Below are positions 37,557-49,899 of a stretch of DNA of 64,000 nt, in pieces. The number at the start of each line of letters is the position of its first letter. Within the stretch, counting starts at the first letter, position 1. This stretch comes from Epiperipatus broadwayi (lineage: Eukaryota; Onychophora; Udeonychophora; Euonychophora; Peripatidae): NCBI GenBank assembly GCA_028023455.1, contig JAQFVV010006215.1, positions 10,963,024 through 11,027,023 on the forward strand. The letters are read 5' to 3'. Both the position numbers and the translations under genes were made by a program. The notes below the pieces were generated by a model. The model was not told where the DNA came from. It ran no database searches and saw only the letters and a list, made by a program, of their open reading frames with translations.

Positions 37557-39152
37557 ATAGACATTTTTGTGGGTGTCTACATCCATAATATTTAAGGCAC
37601 TTAGTGTACCAATGATAAAATAGATATCTGATTTTCCAAATAGAAAAATACCTACATTATTCTTAGAAGATTTGTTGCAGACAGTTAAATACCATTTTCA
37701 AACATTTAAAAACAGAGACTCTTCCTAAGTTCACTCACAGACTCAATACCAACATTGTAATAAGGATAATATTTTATTGTAAATTTACATCTTTACTCTT
37801 CATTTTCCAATCCCAATCACCTCTTAATCTTAATAAGTTGATGTTTTGTTGTTGAAAAGTTTTTAAGTTATTATAAAATGATTATTATTTTGATTAATAA
37901 TTTTCTGCCTTGTGGTTTCCCAAATTACAAATTTTATACTAAACTTTTTTACTGTCAATCTCTAATCTCCTTCACTTTTCTGCTTAAATCTTTTTATCTA
38001 GATTCTTGAATTTATATCATCTTTATTAATTTGTTTTGATTTGTATCTGGCTCCTATTGGATTGAATTTCATTCTTTCATGTCACAAAACCATTTCAATA
38101 TATCCTCATATATTCAAGACTAAAATATCACTATTTTATTTTGATCCTGATTAAAGTTTTGACAGTACTCTTTCATAACTAATTTATAGAATATTTATAT
38201 ATTACCAACTCAAACTTTAGTCAGTAATTTGTTTCCAATAACTCTTATGTTTAATTGTCTGATCTATCTTTACTGTTCAACTTTTTAAACTTAAAATAAC
38301 TTTTTATGGGAAGGATTTAAATAAAAATGGGGAATGAAAGGATAAATTTATTTTGGTGTAGCCTCATCACTTTTTTCATCGTATTGGAATCCTGTAGTGT
38401 AATACTTTTGACTGGCTAATCGAAAAATTAAAACTTTCTCCACATAGAATGCAATTCTATTCAATTTATATTTTCTTAGCCTATAAGCTATGGGAAGTGA
38501 TAATCATCTCTCCAACTTTTTTAATAAATTATCTTACTATTACATATTGTGTCATAAATGCGATTCTAATTTAAACAACTCTTCCAAAATAATAATTAAA
38601 AATATATTTTTAATATATTTTTTAAAAAATTGATTTTAATTCCTCATTTGTTCATAAAGTAAATATTAATATTTTCAAAAATTAAACATGCACGTGCCCT
38701 CACACACATACACACACAGATATATATATATAATTTTTAAATATAGAGATTAATCTCACTAAAGTATTTAATGCTTTTATTTTTTATTATTTACAAACTT
38801 GTTAAAGGATGTATTATATTGACCATATATTGGGGATTGAATTTAGACCCTACATAGTTCACATTTGACTAAAGTGAAATAATATTCAGGTATTAGAGCC
38901 TAATCAAAAAAATTTCTTTTATCTAATAATTATTATATTGATTCAGCAATGTTCATGTCCTTTTTCTGGTTCCTACAGTTTTATCTATCTCTTCTTTGAG
39001 AGGGTACTTTCTTATTTTTTATCTGTCTTTCATAAATCTCAGTTGTCTTATGTTTTTTTATTCCAATGATAATTTGTCTGCATTGACTGTGATAATAGAA
39101 GTATTATAATTTCTTTCCACTTGTTTATTCTATACTGCATTGATTTATATAT

Positions 39153-39427
39153 ATAAATAAAATACCATATACACCTTACATAAACTCTTTTCAATGCAAT
39201 ATATTTTAATAGAATTTATTTCTCCTTGCTTACAGTTTCAACTGTCAAGAAGCCATCATCAGAGCTGCAATATTCAAATAAATAAATAACTTGTCTATTT
39301 GAATATTGTATCTCTGATGATGACTGCTAGACAAGAGTGGAAATGTAACCAAGGAGAAACACATTCTGTTATAATGAACTGGACTGAAAAGTGATTATGT
39401 AAGGTGTATATGGTATTTTATTTAAAT
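39153..39427. repeat. Foldback repeat, about 275 bp
   Basis: The outer ends are TAAATAAAATACCATATACACC and its mirror GGTGTATATGGTATTTTATTT. Inside, TTTCTCCTTG mirrors CAAGGAGAAA, CATCATCAGAG mirrors CTCTGATGATG, and GCAATATTCAAATA mirrors TATTTGAATATTG. Arms are about 130 bases with a spacer of roughly 12-17 bases near 39284-39296. There is no coding content. Confidence 0.87.
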
Positions 39428-39479
39428 ATTAGAAGTATGTGTTAATGTAACCTCATTTCCCATCTTCAACTGCATATAA

Positions 39480-39920
39480 TATATGAGATTCGAACTCAGA
39501 CTTTCACAAGACCCTAAACTCTCCATACCATCTCATATTGCTGACCCACCTGATCACACATATATTGAAAAGATAAATAATCACCAATATATGTATTTCA
39601 TTCTAAACCAGCAATCATCAGTTGGTCCAGATTACTATCTCCACACATATATACAATCAGTGCTCAGCTTTATATTAAGATAACCAATCTTCATACTTTA
39701 ATGAACAGACTTCAAACTACTCCAACCCAAATTATTCACCATCCATTTTATTAAAAATCTGATGATGGAATGTTCAAAGCCCACATTAGTGCCAAGATTG
39801 TCATCCTACTCATGTTGACATTAATCATTCTGACCTTTCATGTACTGAAGAATAATCCATTTTCATACATATGTGAGGAATGGGCAGACCTTTAATGCAC
39901 TAGGTTTCAATTGTATATAA
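39480..39920. mobile_element. Partial relative of the 32.0 kb inverted-repeat element
   Basis: The order AAAAGATAAAT, CCAATATA, ACCAGCA, CATCA, TTGGTCCAGA, ATATACAATCAGTGCTCAG, ACTTTAATG, AAAAATCTGAT, GATGGAATG and TGCCAA.ATTGTC matches the left half and centre of the 32022-32615 element. It ends near GACCTTTAATGCACTAGG, which resembles the start of the missing right arm. The left border holds a B-box-like GATTCGAACTC (complement of GAGTTCGAATC) at about 39487. The matching border at 32615-32640 reads GAATTCAAATCC. Confidence 0.62.
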
Positions 39921-40999
39921 AGAAATTCTGATTCTAATTATTTAATTTTCTTTTTTATAATGCACCTATATATGAATGGATTGAAAAGCTATTACCATTG
40001 AGCAAATAATGGTGGAATACTGGAAATCCATCATTAGTTGTAATTTTGTTTAAAGTAGAACTATCAATAATTAGTCACTTAAATCTAAATTGAAATAGGA
40101 GTTTTACTTAGAAAATAATTGAATGCATGACAATCTATTCAATGATTTCCATCAATTCTGACAAATAAGAAAGATTCTAGTGAATGTGATCTAAAAATAG
40201 ATTCTTACAAAATCTAGATGTTGATATGTTTGGTAGATTTCTAATTTAAGTGTTAAATATGGTTGCAATATCAGTAAAATAATGATGAGAAAAGAGCCTT
40301 TAGTGCTAACAATGTAAGCAAGTAGTTCAATATTTTCTAAATATCTATATCTTGAATGCAAAATCTTAGCTTGATGTGGATTCATCAAAATTTAGGAGAG
40401 CATCTGTAGCTAGGAATTATAAAGCTTACATATTAATATAGTTGCTTCTGTGAAACTTTCTTATAAATAAAGAAATTTTAATTGAACTGGAATATAACTA
40501 TAAGTTTTTTTTGAGAGAGCATTTCACAGAGTAAAAAAAAATAAATTGAATCCATTCATAATCACTGATAACTATATGGATGGTAGGTTGGTTTTTGAAA
40601 GATTAAAATGACAATGGCATTAAAAAGGTGTCATATTCTAAAATAGGAAATGTGATGTTTTTAGATGGAAATGAATTATTTTAAAGAATGGGTATATATC
40701 TGAGCAGTACTGTTCCTATATTCACTAAAATTTCTCAACGATTCTCTGTCATTTATGTTAATAGAGAAATGGTTAAAGGAAATATGTAATATCTATGCTT
40801 AGTAAAATGAAAGAGGAGCATCATAAAAAATATAGTATATTATAGTCACTTTATTTTTTTAACAATTGTGTTAATGATCCTAAAATATTATACTCATTAA
40901 ATAAATGGGCTCTTTTTTATATAAAAATAGTAACTTATGTGTGAAATGATCTGTTCATCTTTTAGATAATGACATATGGCTACATTTAATGATATACTT

Positions 41000-42480
41000 A
41001 TCTGATCAGTTTATTTGGCAGAGATAAATAGCATTGTTAAAATTTAAACAGTTCTTTGTTATTTCACAAACAGAAAAACTGCAGATTCTGATAGAATCTC
41101 TGAAGTTTTAAACTATAGATACATATGATTGTTCAAAGCTATTAGAATTTTTAAAAAACATATAAGTTTATGAAATTGTGTCATAATATCTTAAGGATGC
41201 ATTCACCATTCCATTCATAAAGTTAAAAGAAAAATGCAGTAATCATAATGAAATATGATTATTATCCATTATAACAAATATCCTTTTATGAAGTTATTGA
41301 GTAGGTTGTTTACAGTCATAAACGCATGATTACCAAAGACTCCATGAAAAAATACTATAGACATTGTGTTTATTGTCAAATAAGTACACAAATGAATCGT
41401 GGTTGTTCAATGAATTTTATTATTATTATTATGCATCAGTTATGTGATGATTTTAGAGGAAGCATTATTCCTGATGATAGAAAATCTAAGTTTTATGGCC
41501 TAATAATTAATGTTTATTAGCTACAACTTTCTTTTCTGTTTCTATAATAATGATTTTTGAAATTGTTTAAAACTGGCTTCATAAGGTATATATGAAAATG
41601 GAAAATAAGTTGATGGAATAGTTTTTAATTTAAATCTGTTAAAAAGAAAACTTATAATATGTGATGACTATACTTTTGTTGTTATATCTTAATTGCAACC
41701 TATAAAAAATTCTTCTAATAATCGATATTAAAAAAAATTCAAATGTTTTATTAATATGGATGAAAGATAACTTTAAGTTTGGTCAGTTTGAGAATGTGAA
41801 TTAATTTAAATATCTCATAGCTTTTTAGATGAAAGATGAAGTTGGATCCTAATTTTTTATTTAGTACAAAAGTCAATTTGATGTTGCTGCATTTAATAAA
41901 TTTTAAATATGTAATATATTATTCTCATGAACTATCTAATTTTAGTTTGTATATCATATTGTTATTTTTGCAAATTTATTCTATAGACGAAAGATTAGAA
42001 CTTTCTTTTATATGATATAAAAGAACTAAAAAATTTTTATTATAAAATGCTCCACAATATTCTGAAAGTAGAATGATGACATCATAAGACCATTTGATAT
42101 GTTTTTCCACTTTGTATTGACTCACAATTTTCATTGAATTATTCATATAAAATATGTTAAAAATATAAACTTTTTAAAAATATTTTGTAATAAATTTTAA
42201 CAAGGAAGTGTTTACATTGTAAAAATTATTTCAAAGACATTGTAAAGAGCTATCACATCAATTGGCTTTACTGAGAGAATGTTGCTAACAGTAGAATACA
42301 ATTACAATTAAATAAGAAAGATAAGTCTTTTAGGGGGAAAAGATTTGATACAGAGAAAATAAAAGAATGATACCTCAAATTGTCAAATAAATTGAATAAA
42401 AAATCTGAATATAAGATGTACTGATATATTTGTGTTCAAACTGGGGTGCAGCCATCACAAAATTTATCTTCAACATTTTA
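41000..42480 (+). mobile_element. Decayed LINE: RT remnant with C-terminal zinc-finger-like tail
   Basis: Frames on the + strand match, in order, a LINE RT of the 'NNYRGISLL' type. ADSDRISEVLN (41073) resembles 'GPDGIPAEV'. LLSITTNILL (about 41262) resembles 'LLSIAGKIL'. MHQLCDDFRGS (about 41430) resembles 'MLLDAFRDSD'. YDIKELKNFYYKMLHNIL (about 42012) resembles the 'RHIK.LE.FH.RCLR.IL' post-RT motif. FVFKLGCSHHKIYLQH (about 42430) resembles a 'CGR.C.S.IGL.SH' zinc-finger tail. Each lies in a different frame from the next, so the copy is dead. The 64-codon frame at 41326-41520 is one surviving piece. No endonuclease domain was recognised upstream, and the left limit is approximate. Confidence 0.6.
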
Positions 42481-43354
42481 TTTTTCATTGCCTTTTAACT
42501 CTTTTTCCTTTGTTTTTAATATAATAAAGAGGTTCTACATCAAAGCTCTAAATGTTTAAGCACAGTGGTAGAATGGCATAAGCTCAAGCTCCAGGAATTG
42601 TGACTCAAATTTTTCACAATTGTACTCAAATTTTATGCCAATTTTTCTAGCAATAAACTATTCACTTTTTATTATATATCAGAATACAACTTTTTTCCTG
42701 ATTAATTAAACATAATTTATAAATTCCACATTAAATCATTTCAGAATTAATAAATGCAGATTTAATTTTGTTCTCATTACTTTTAAATTATAGAGCAGAG
42801 TAAGCTTTAAATTCTAATATTCCATAACTTTAAAAATATGTAAAACTTATACATTAGTTTTAAATATTCTACAATTATATTGAAATAATGAAAACTAAAA
42901 GTTCTTTATCTAGCTCTATAATCTAAGCAAAATGTTATAATCTTCATTAATATTTAAAACTATTTGATATTATGTGTATAAATATTTAAAACTTTCAATC
43001 CATTACACATTAACACATTAATTAAACATATGAAAAAAGATATCTGGAAAAAAGGTAAAATACTACTCGGATGCATTTTATGAAGAACTAGCACTCCTTT
43101 GATGATTTAGGTTACATGCTCTTTCATATGCCTTTATCATTTATTAACTATTTATTATCATCCATATGCATGTTTTAATTGAAAAAAAGAAAAATGATTC
43201 TTTATCCCATGGTATGTGTACACACATTAAAAGATATCTACATTTTTCTTCTCGTCACAACCCTGCACAATTATATGCAGTGGCAAAGTCATTATTAGAT
43301 AAAACTAAGAGACCTTTTAATGACATCTGTTTTCACTAGAATATCTCTGCTACC

Positions 43355-43475
43355 ACAAATATGTTTTTTCATAAGAAAGATGCTCTGAGAAAGTGCTTGT
43401 TCTTGTACTAAAAAGTCAATAATTTAACTATTTTATTTTTTACTATATGGAATTTTCTGCAAATAATAGTATGGA
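43355..43475 (+). mobile_element. Second copy of the putative Penelope-like 3' UTR
   Basis: This block shares an ordered series of words with 8690-8790: GAGAAAG, CTTGTTNTTGTACT, ATTTAACTATT, TTTTTACTA and AAATAATA, at matching spacing. At the first locus the segment follows the stop codon of the GIY-YIG frame, so it is probably the 3' tail of the same family. No coding remnant is recognisable immediately upstream here. It ends about 25 bases before the GATA array begins. Confidence 0.5.
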
Positions 43476-43499
43476 AGCATCATTTATTCATGGGAATAT

Positions 43500-45220
<1,721 letters not shown>

Positions 45221-45560
45221 TAATGTAGATATAAAAGCAATATTTTTTATGGATAATAAATGTAAACTTATATTTGAATTCATCAGTATAAACATATTTG
45301 TTAATATTAATGTTATATTTATATTTAAACTGGATCGCTTCAACCATACTCTAAGTAGAAGAGATTATTCAAGGATATTGCAAAAATGTTAAAGAATCAG
45401 ACAAATTTCATAGTATAATAATGGCACACATGTTTGTCATCATCACAATCTGAGGTTTAACTTGGCCAAGAGTTTATTATTAGTTAATCTAGCTTGCTTT
45501 CTATTTTCTGGTCAGAATTGAATATCTACACATGGTATATTGTGCTATTTAAAAACTAAT

Positions 45561-45580
45561 ATTGTTAAGTATGTGGTATT

Positions 45581-45624
<44 letters not shown>

Positions 45625-45644
45625 AATACCACATACTTAACAAT
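45561..45644. repeat. Perfect 84 bp palindrome with (TA)n core
   Basis: ATTGTTAAGTATGTGGTATT on the left is exactly mirrored by AATACCACATACTTAACAAT on the right, with a (TA)n core. It is a candidate cruciform. Confidence 0.95.
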
Positions 45645-45648
45645 ACTC

Positions 45649-45693
<45 letters not shown>

Positions 45694-45697
45694 TATT
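45642..45697. repeat. Second palindrome with (TA)n core
   Basis: AATACTCATATA is mirrored by TATATGAGTATT around a (TA)n core. It shares its first three bases with the end of the 45561-45644 palindrome, so the two stand back to back. Confidence 0.9.
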
Positions 45698-46833
45698 TGA
45701 GAAATCATTCATATACTGAATGTGTAAAAAAAAATCTATTACTTAAACAATTTATTTGGAAATTCTGAATCATTTGGAGAGGTTTAAGAATTCAAATTAA
45801 GTTAATGAAAAGTGATGAAAATATTATAAAGTAATAAAGATTAAAACCTATATTTATCGCACCTTAAAGCAAAGAAAATGATTAGTCACTTTCAATAGAG
45901 AACTAACCTTATAATAAATAAAACAAACTTTGTGTAATTTTTATAAATATATCAATTAGAATTTTGTATCATTCAAATTAATATATAGATGAAAAATTAG
46001 ATATTATAAATTTTGTGTGTGTGTGTGTGCATAAAGTTAAAGAATTTATTTTTTTTAATAATTAACATATATAAAATTAGTAAAAGATTTAAACTTTGAT
46101 TTTCAATAAATTCAAATATTGTTCAATGTTAGAAAAGAAAATGTAGTTTCAATCAAGTTGTTTTTCTTTTACATAGAATTTTATTTAGTAAATGAGTCAT
46201 TCATCAAAAACTGATTAAAAACAAAATATATCATCATCCAGTAAACAAATCAATATATTTTTGAAAAAATATTTAGAATTATTTTTGATTTCAGTAAACA
46301 CAAATCGTATGAGGAGATGACTTCTATATAAAGAGATTTTTAAAAAAAGCATCAGTCAGTTGCAGTTAAAGGTAAGTTAGTTGAAGATAAAATTCAGTCA
46401 CTAATAACCATAAAGAGAGAAACAGATGGTGATTGAAGACATTAAATATATCATTTTCCCTCCAAAAATAGCAGAAATGACTGCAAGTAAAGTAAAGTTA
46501 ACTGTTGGAATGAAGTTATCATTATTACTTTTAGTCGCTGTTATGAAATTGGTTAATTTCATGTAAATTTATTATAAAATGTTGTGTAATTACACATCTT
46601 AATTGAGTCACCATCTACAAACTGCACCAATGGGTATAAAATATGACTATAATTTGCCTACATTATATCCTACAAGATAAAATATATCTTGTTTATATAC
46701 TAACAAAAAAGCTGTGAAAAAAGTTATATTCAACAAAAGTATTAATGTAAAAATGATGGCATGAATAAAATTAAGTCCATAAAGAATCAAATTCAGAAAA
46801 CTACTAATAGAGTATAATACATGTGGAAAAAAC

Positions 46834-46845
46834 GGGGGGGGGGGG
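46834..46845. repeat. G12 homopolymer
   Basis: Twelve consecutive G residues stand alone in very AT-rich DNA. The length may be inaccurate, as homopolymers often are. Confidence 0.9.
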
Positions 46846-47864
46846 CAAAGATTATTTTGAACATTGTCAAAAGACTGTTAATTAAAAATTTGATTGTGCC
46901 TAGTAAAAAAGTAAATAAATAAGGTGATACTATAAGTAAAACTAAAACTGTATTATTGAAAAATAAAAACTGGTTAAACCTCATTTCAAAATATGCTTTA
47001 TTACATCTCCACCATTGTAGTTAACTAAAATATTTTAATACATTAACATTTAATTGATAATAGAATTAATCTGTAATCTTTTCATCATTATTTTTTTAAG
47101 AATATTTTCATTGTCATTTGTATACTGTTTTCTTTTATAAAATATATTTTTGTATATGAGACACTAAGTATTTTGTAGATAAGCTCATTATATAAAAATG
47201 ATTTGTGTGTTTGCATATATATGCCATATAAGAGTGATTTATGTATTTTATATTGAAGTGTAATTTGTTTTTATATATGCCTCAACATTTTTTATCATTT
47301 TAATAATTTGTTATTTTATCAAATTGTTATTTTAAATATATTTTTTTTCATTCAGTTTTCAGTCTAATTGTTTCTCATGTATTATACTTAGTCATATGAA
47401 AACCAAAACTGCCTAACACTATATTAGCAAAAATAAAAATGCAAAACCATAAAACAATACAATACTAGATTAAATCCAAAATTTTACAAAAATCCTTACA
47501 CAATCATGGTTTCATCTACTACATTGAAATCATATTTTAGGTGATCAAACTGTGTAAATTGATGTTGATGGGTGTTTTAGCAGTGATCCAATTACTGAGC
47601 AATATTATACATGATGAATGAAATTTTTGATGACTTTATATCTTGCCATCAGCTTAATCCAGTTCCATACATACTGGTTGAGAGAGATATTGATCTGACT
47701 ATGACCCTTTATTTGACCAATCTTATGTCCAGTATTGTTGTAAAGTATTTTGGCTCATCCAATGCAATGTATATATTTGAATTATTTTCATTCTACTTTG
47801 AAATTTTACATTGCAGATACAATTTTTAAAATACAAACAGATCTTTGTGCCAATCTAAGTATAT

Positions 47865-48365
47865 ATATGTTGTATTAATAATTTTAATCTCTATGGTCAA
47901 GTTGCCATCTTTGGAATCTATATAAATATATTGGACCATAAATAAAGGTGGGATTCCATCGTTATTGTTAAAAGGGGTTGCCTTTTTAGGATTGTGTAAG
48001 TGTTGACGGTTTTTTAATGATTACTTATAAACCCATTTAGCTTTGAGCATTATTACACTTATTATTTAAGTAATACTTTGGGTGCAATTTAAAAATTATA
48101 ATTGCAATTTGTAATATTATAAATGACTATTTATTAGTCTGTATTCGAATAGATTATATTTACATGTTTAAAGACGTTTATTTAAATTTCTTTGTATTAA
48201 TAAATCCAATTTCTGTGAACAAGCTGCAATCTTTAGTGTCTATATAAATATATTAAACCATAAATAAAGATGAGGTTTTACCTTTATTGTTAAAAGGAGG
48301 TTGACTTGAGAACAGTTTGAGATTGTTGATTGATATTATCTAAGAGTTGACTTGTTTTTAATGAT
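47865..48365. repeat. Direct repeat pair, about 150-175 bp each
   Basis: CTATATAAATATATT, ACCATAAATAAAG and TTATTGTTAAAAGG occur at 47918 onward and again at 48240 onward, offset by 322 bases. Shared words extend about 50 bases upstream (TTGTATTAATAA) and 80 downstream (GTTGAC). The intervening sequence is unlike the repeat. Confidence 0.85.
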
Positions 48366-49099
48366 ATGCGTACATTATGTGTGTGTACAATAACCTGCCT
48401 TATGTTTAATACTTTTTCAATCTCTGTTCATTTTAAGAAATGTTTTTGAAGTGGGTTATTTAAAAGCTATTCATTTTATCTAATACATGTGAAGATAGAA
48501 TAAGAAAAATATTTGAATCGATTTTTGTATGTCTAAATTTTTTAAATCTATAAAATATGCAGTGAAAGCACATTGAGATTCTGATAAATGTGAAATAAAT
48601 ATTTAAGTAGACAATTAAATAGGGGAAAAGTTATAAAGTCTATTATTTCTTCTAAATTTTGAAATTTAACATCCGTAAAACATTTATAAGAAAAAATAAA
48701 CCTGAAAAATAAAATAAGAGTTATGCAAAAAAAGAACTTAAATAAATAACATTTTAAGAACACCTTGTCAATTATAAAGTAATATTAAAATATTTTGTTT
48801 ATTATTAATAATAATATTAAATCTTTAAATATGTTAAAAAATTTAAAAGTATTTATATAAGGAGGTATATTTCAATAAAAATAAATCGCTCAAATATTAT
48901 AATTACAAAAATGTCATTATTATTTTTATATTATGTCACTATGTGGGAACGTTTTATTTTATGTGATAACATAAAAACAATTCAATGTATGAGTCTTATT
49001 CATTTTAAAATATAAAGCTATAAATTATAAGCATTTCTCATTTTTTTACTTCTAGACAAGTCACATGATTGTAAATGATAGTAGTTATATTAAATTTTT

Positions 49100-49137
49100 A
49101 ATATATAGGGTATATGTGCTCATATGCCCTATATATT
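49100..49137. repeat. Short hairpin
   Basis: AATATATAGGGTATATG and CATATGCCCTATATATT pair with one mismatch around a 4-base loop (TGCT). Confidence 0.75.
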
Positions 49138-49899
49138 ACATATATAGACATAGGTATATAATAAGCTTGTGTGTTTCAGTTATTAAATTTTTAAATATAC
49201 AGAAAATCAATGTTTTACCACTCTCCTCCCGCCCATCAATTACAGTCCATTTTTTTAATTGTTATATTCATTTATTAAAATATTTAAAGGTAACAACAAA
49301 TCTGTTTTCATAACGAATGCTTGATTTTGTTCAAAATTATAAATATATATATATAATTCTAGGCATTTGCAACCGGTTTGATTAATTATCTTAACGTATA
49401 CTTTATCTTAAACTATTAGAACTTCCAATTTTCTAAATTAGTTTTGTAGTTATTTAAAAAAAGGTCAGTTTTAATAATATTAAATGATTAAAAAATAAAG
49501 GTTTAGATTTTATTAATAAAAACTGGCTGATATATTGATTAGCATCTTACTTATTAGTTCAATCAACTTTTTTTAATGAGGAATTGGGATGAATGAATGG
49601 TAGCTTTTTGTGGCCTTCTCTGCAAAAATGTACGTTATTAGTACATGAAACAAATACTTTCTGAATGAAAACTGAGATTTCTTCTCAATGAACTCCAGGT
49701 TAAAGACAATAAATTATGAAATTATGCAATAAAACTATTAATATGAATTCCCAGAAGTATTATGAGGGCTAGCCATGCCAGGATTACACAGGTGATAGTC
49801 CTAAGCTCTCAAAATGAAAAATGACTAGATGGTGTTGGCATCTATGGAATATCTTACATGTCAGATATAAGGTCTTCATAGAAACCTTTCTCTTCACCT

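Larger units (their letters stand above)
45700..49890. other. AT-rich noncoding DNA, 45.7-49.9 kb
   Basis: Contains a short (TG)n at about 46015-46029, the G12 run, the 47.9/48.2 kb direct repeats and the small hairpin at 49100. The short frames here look random. Confidence 0.55.

Noticed and set aside
39478-39545. tRNA gene on the minus strand
   Set aside because: A B-box-like word and a possible A-box exist, but no cloverleaf stems can be formed; at most a tRNA-derived repeat border.
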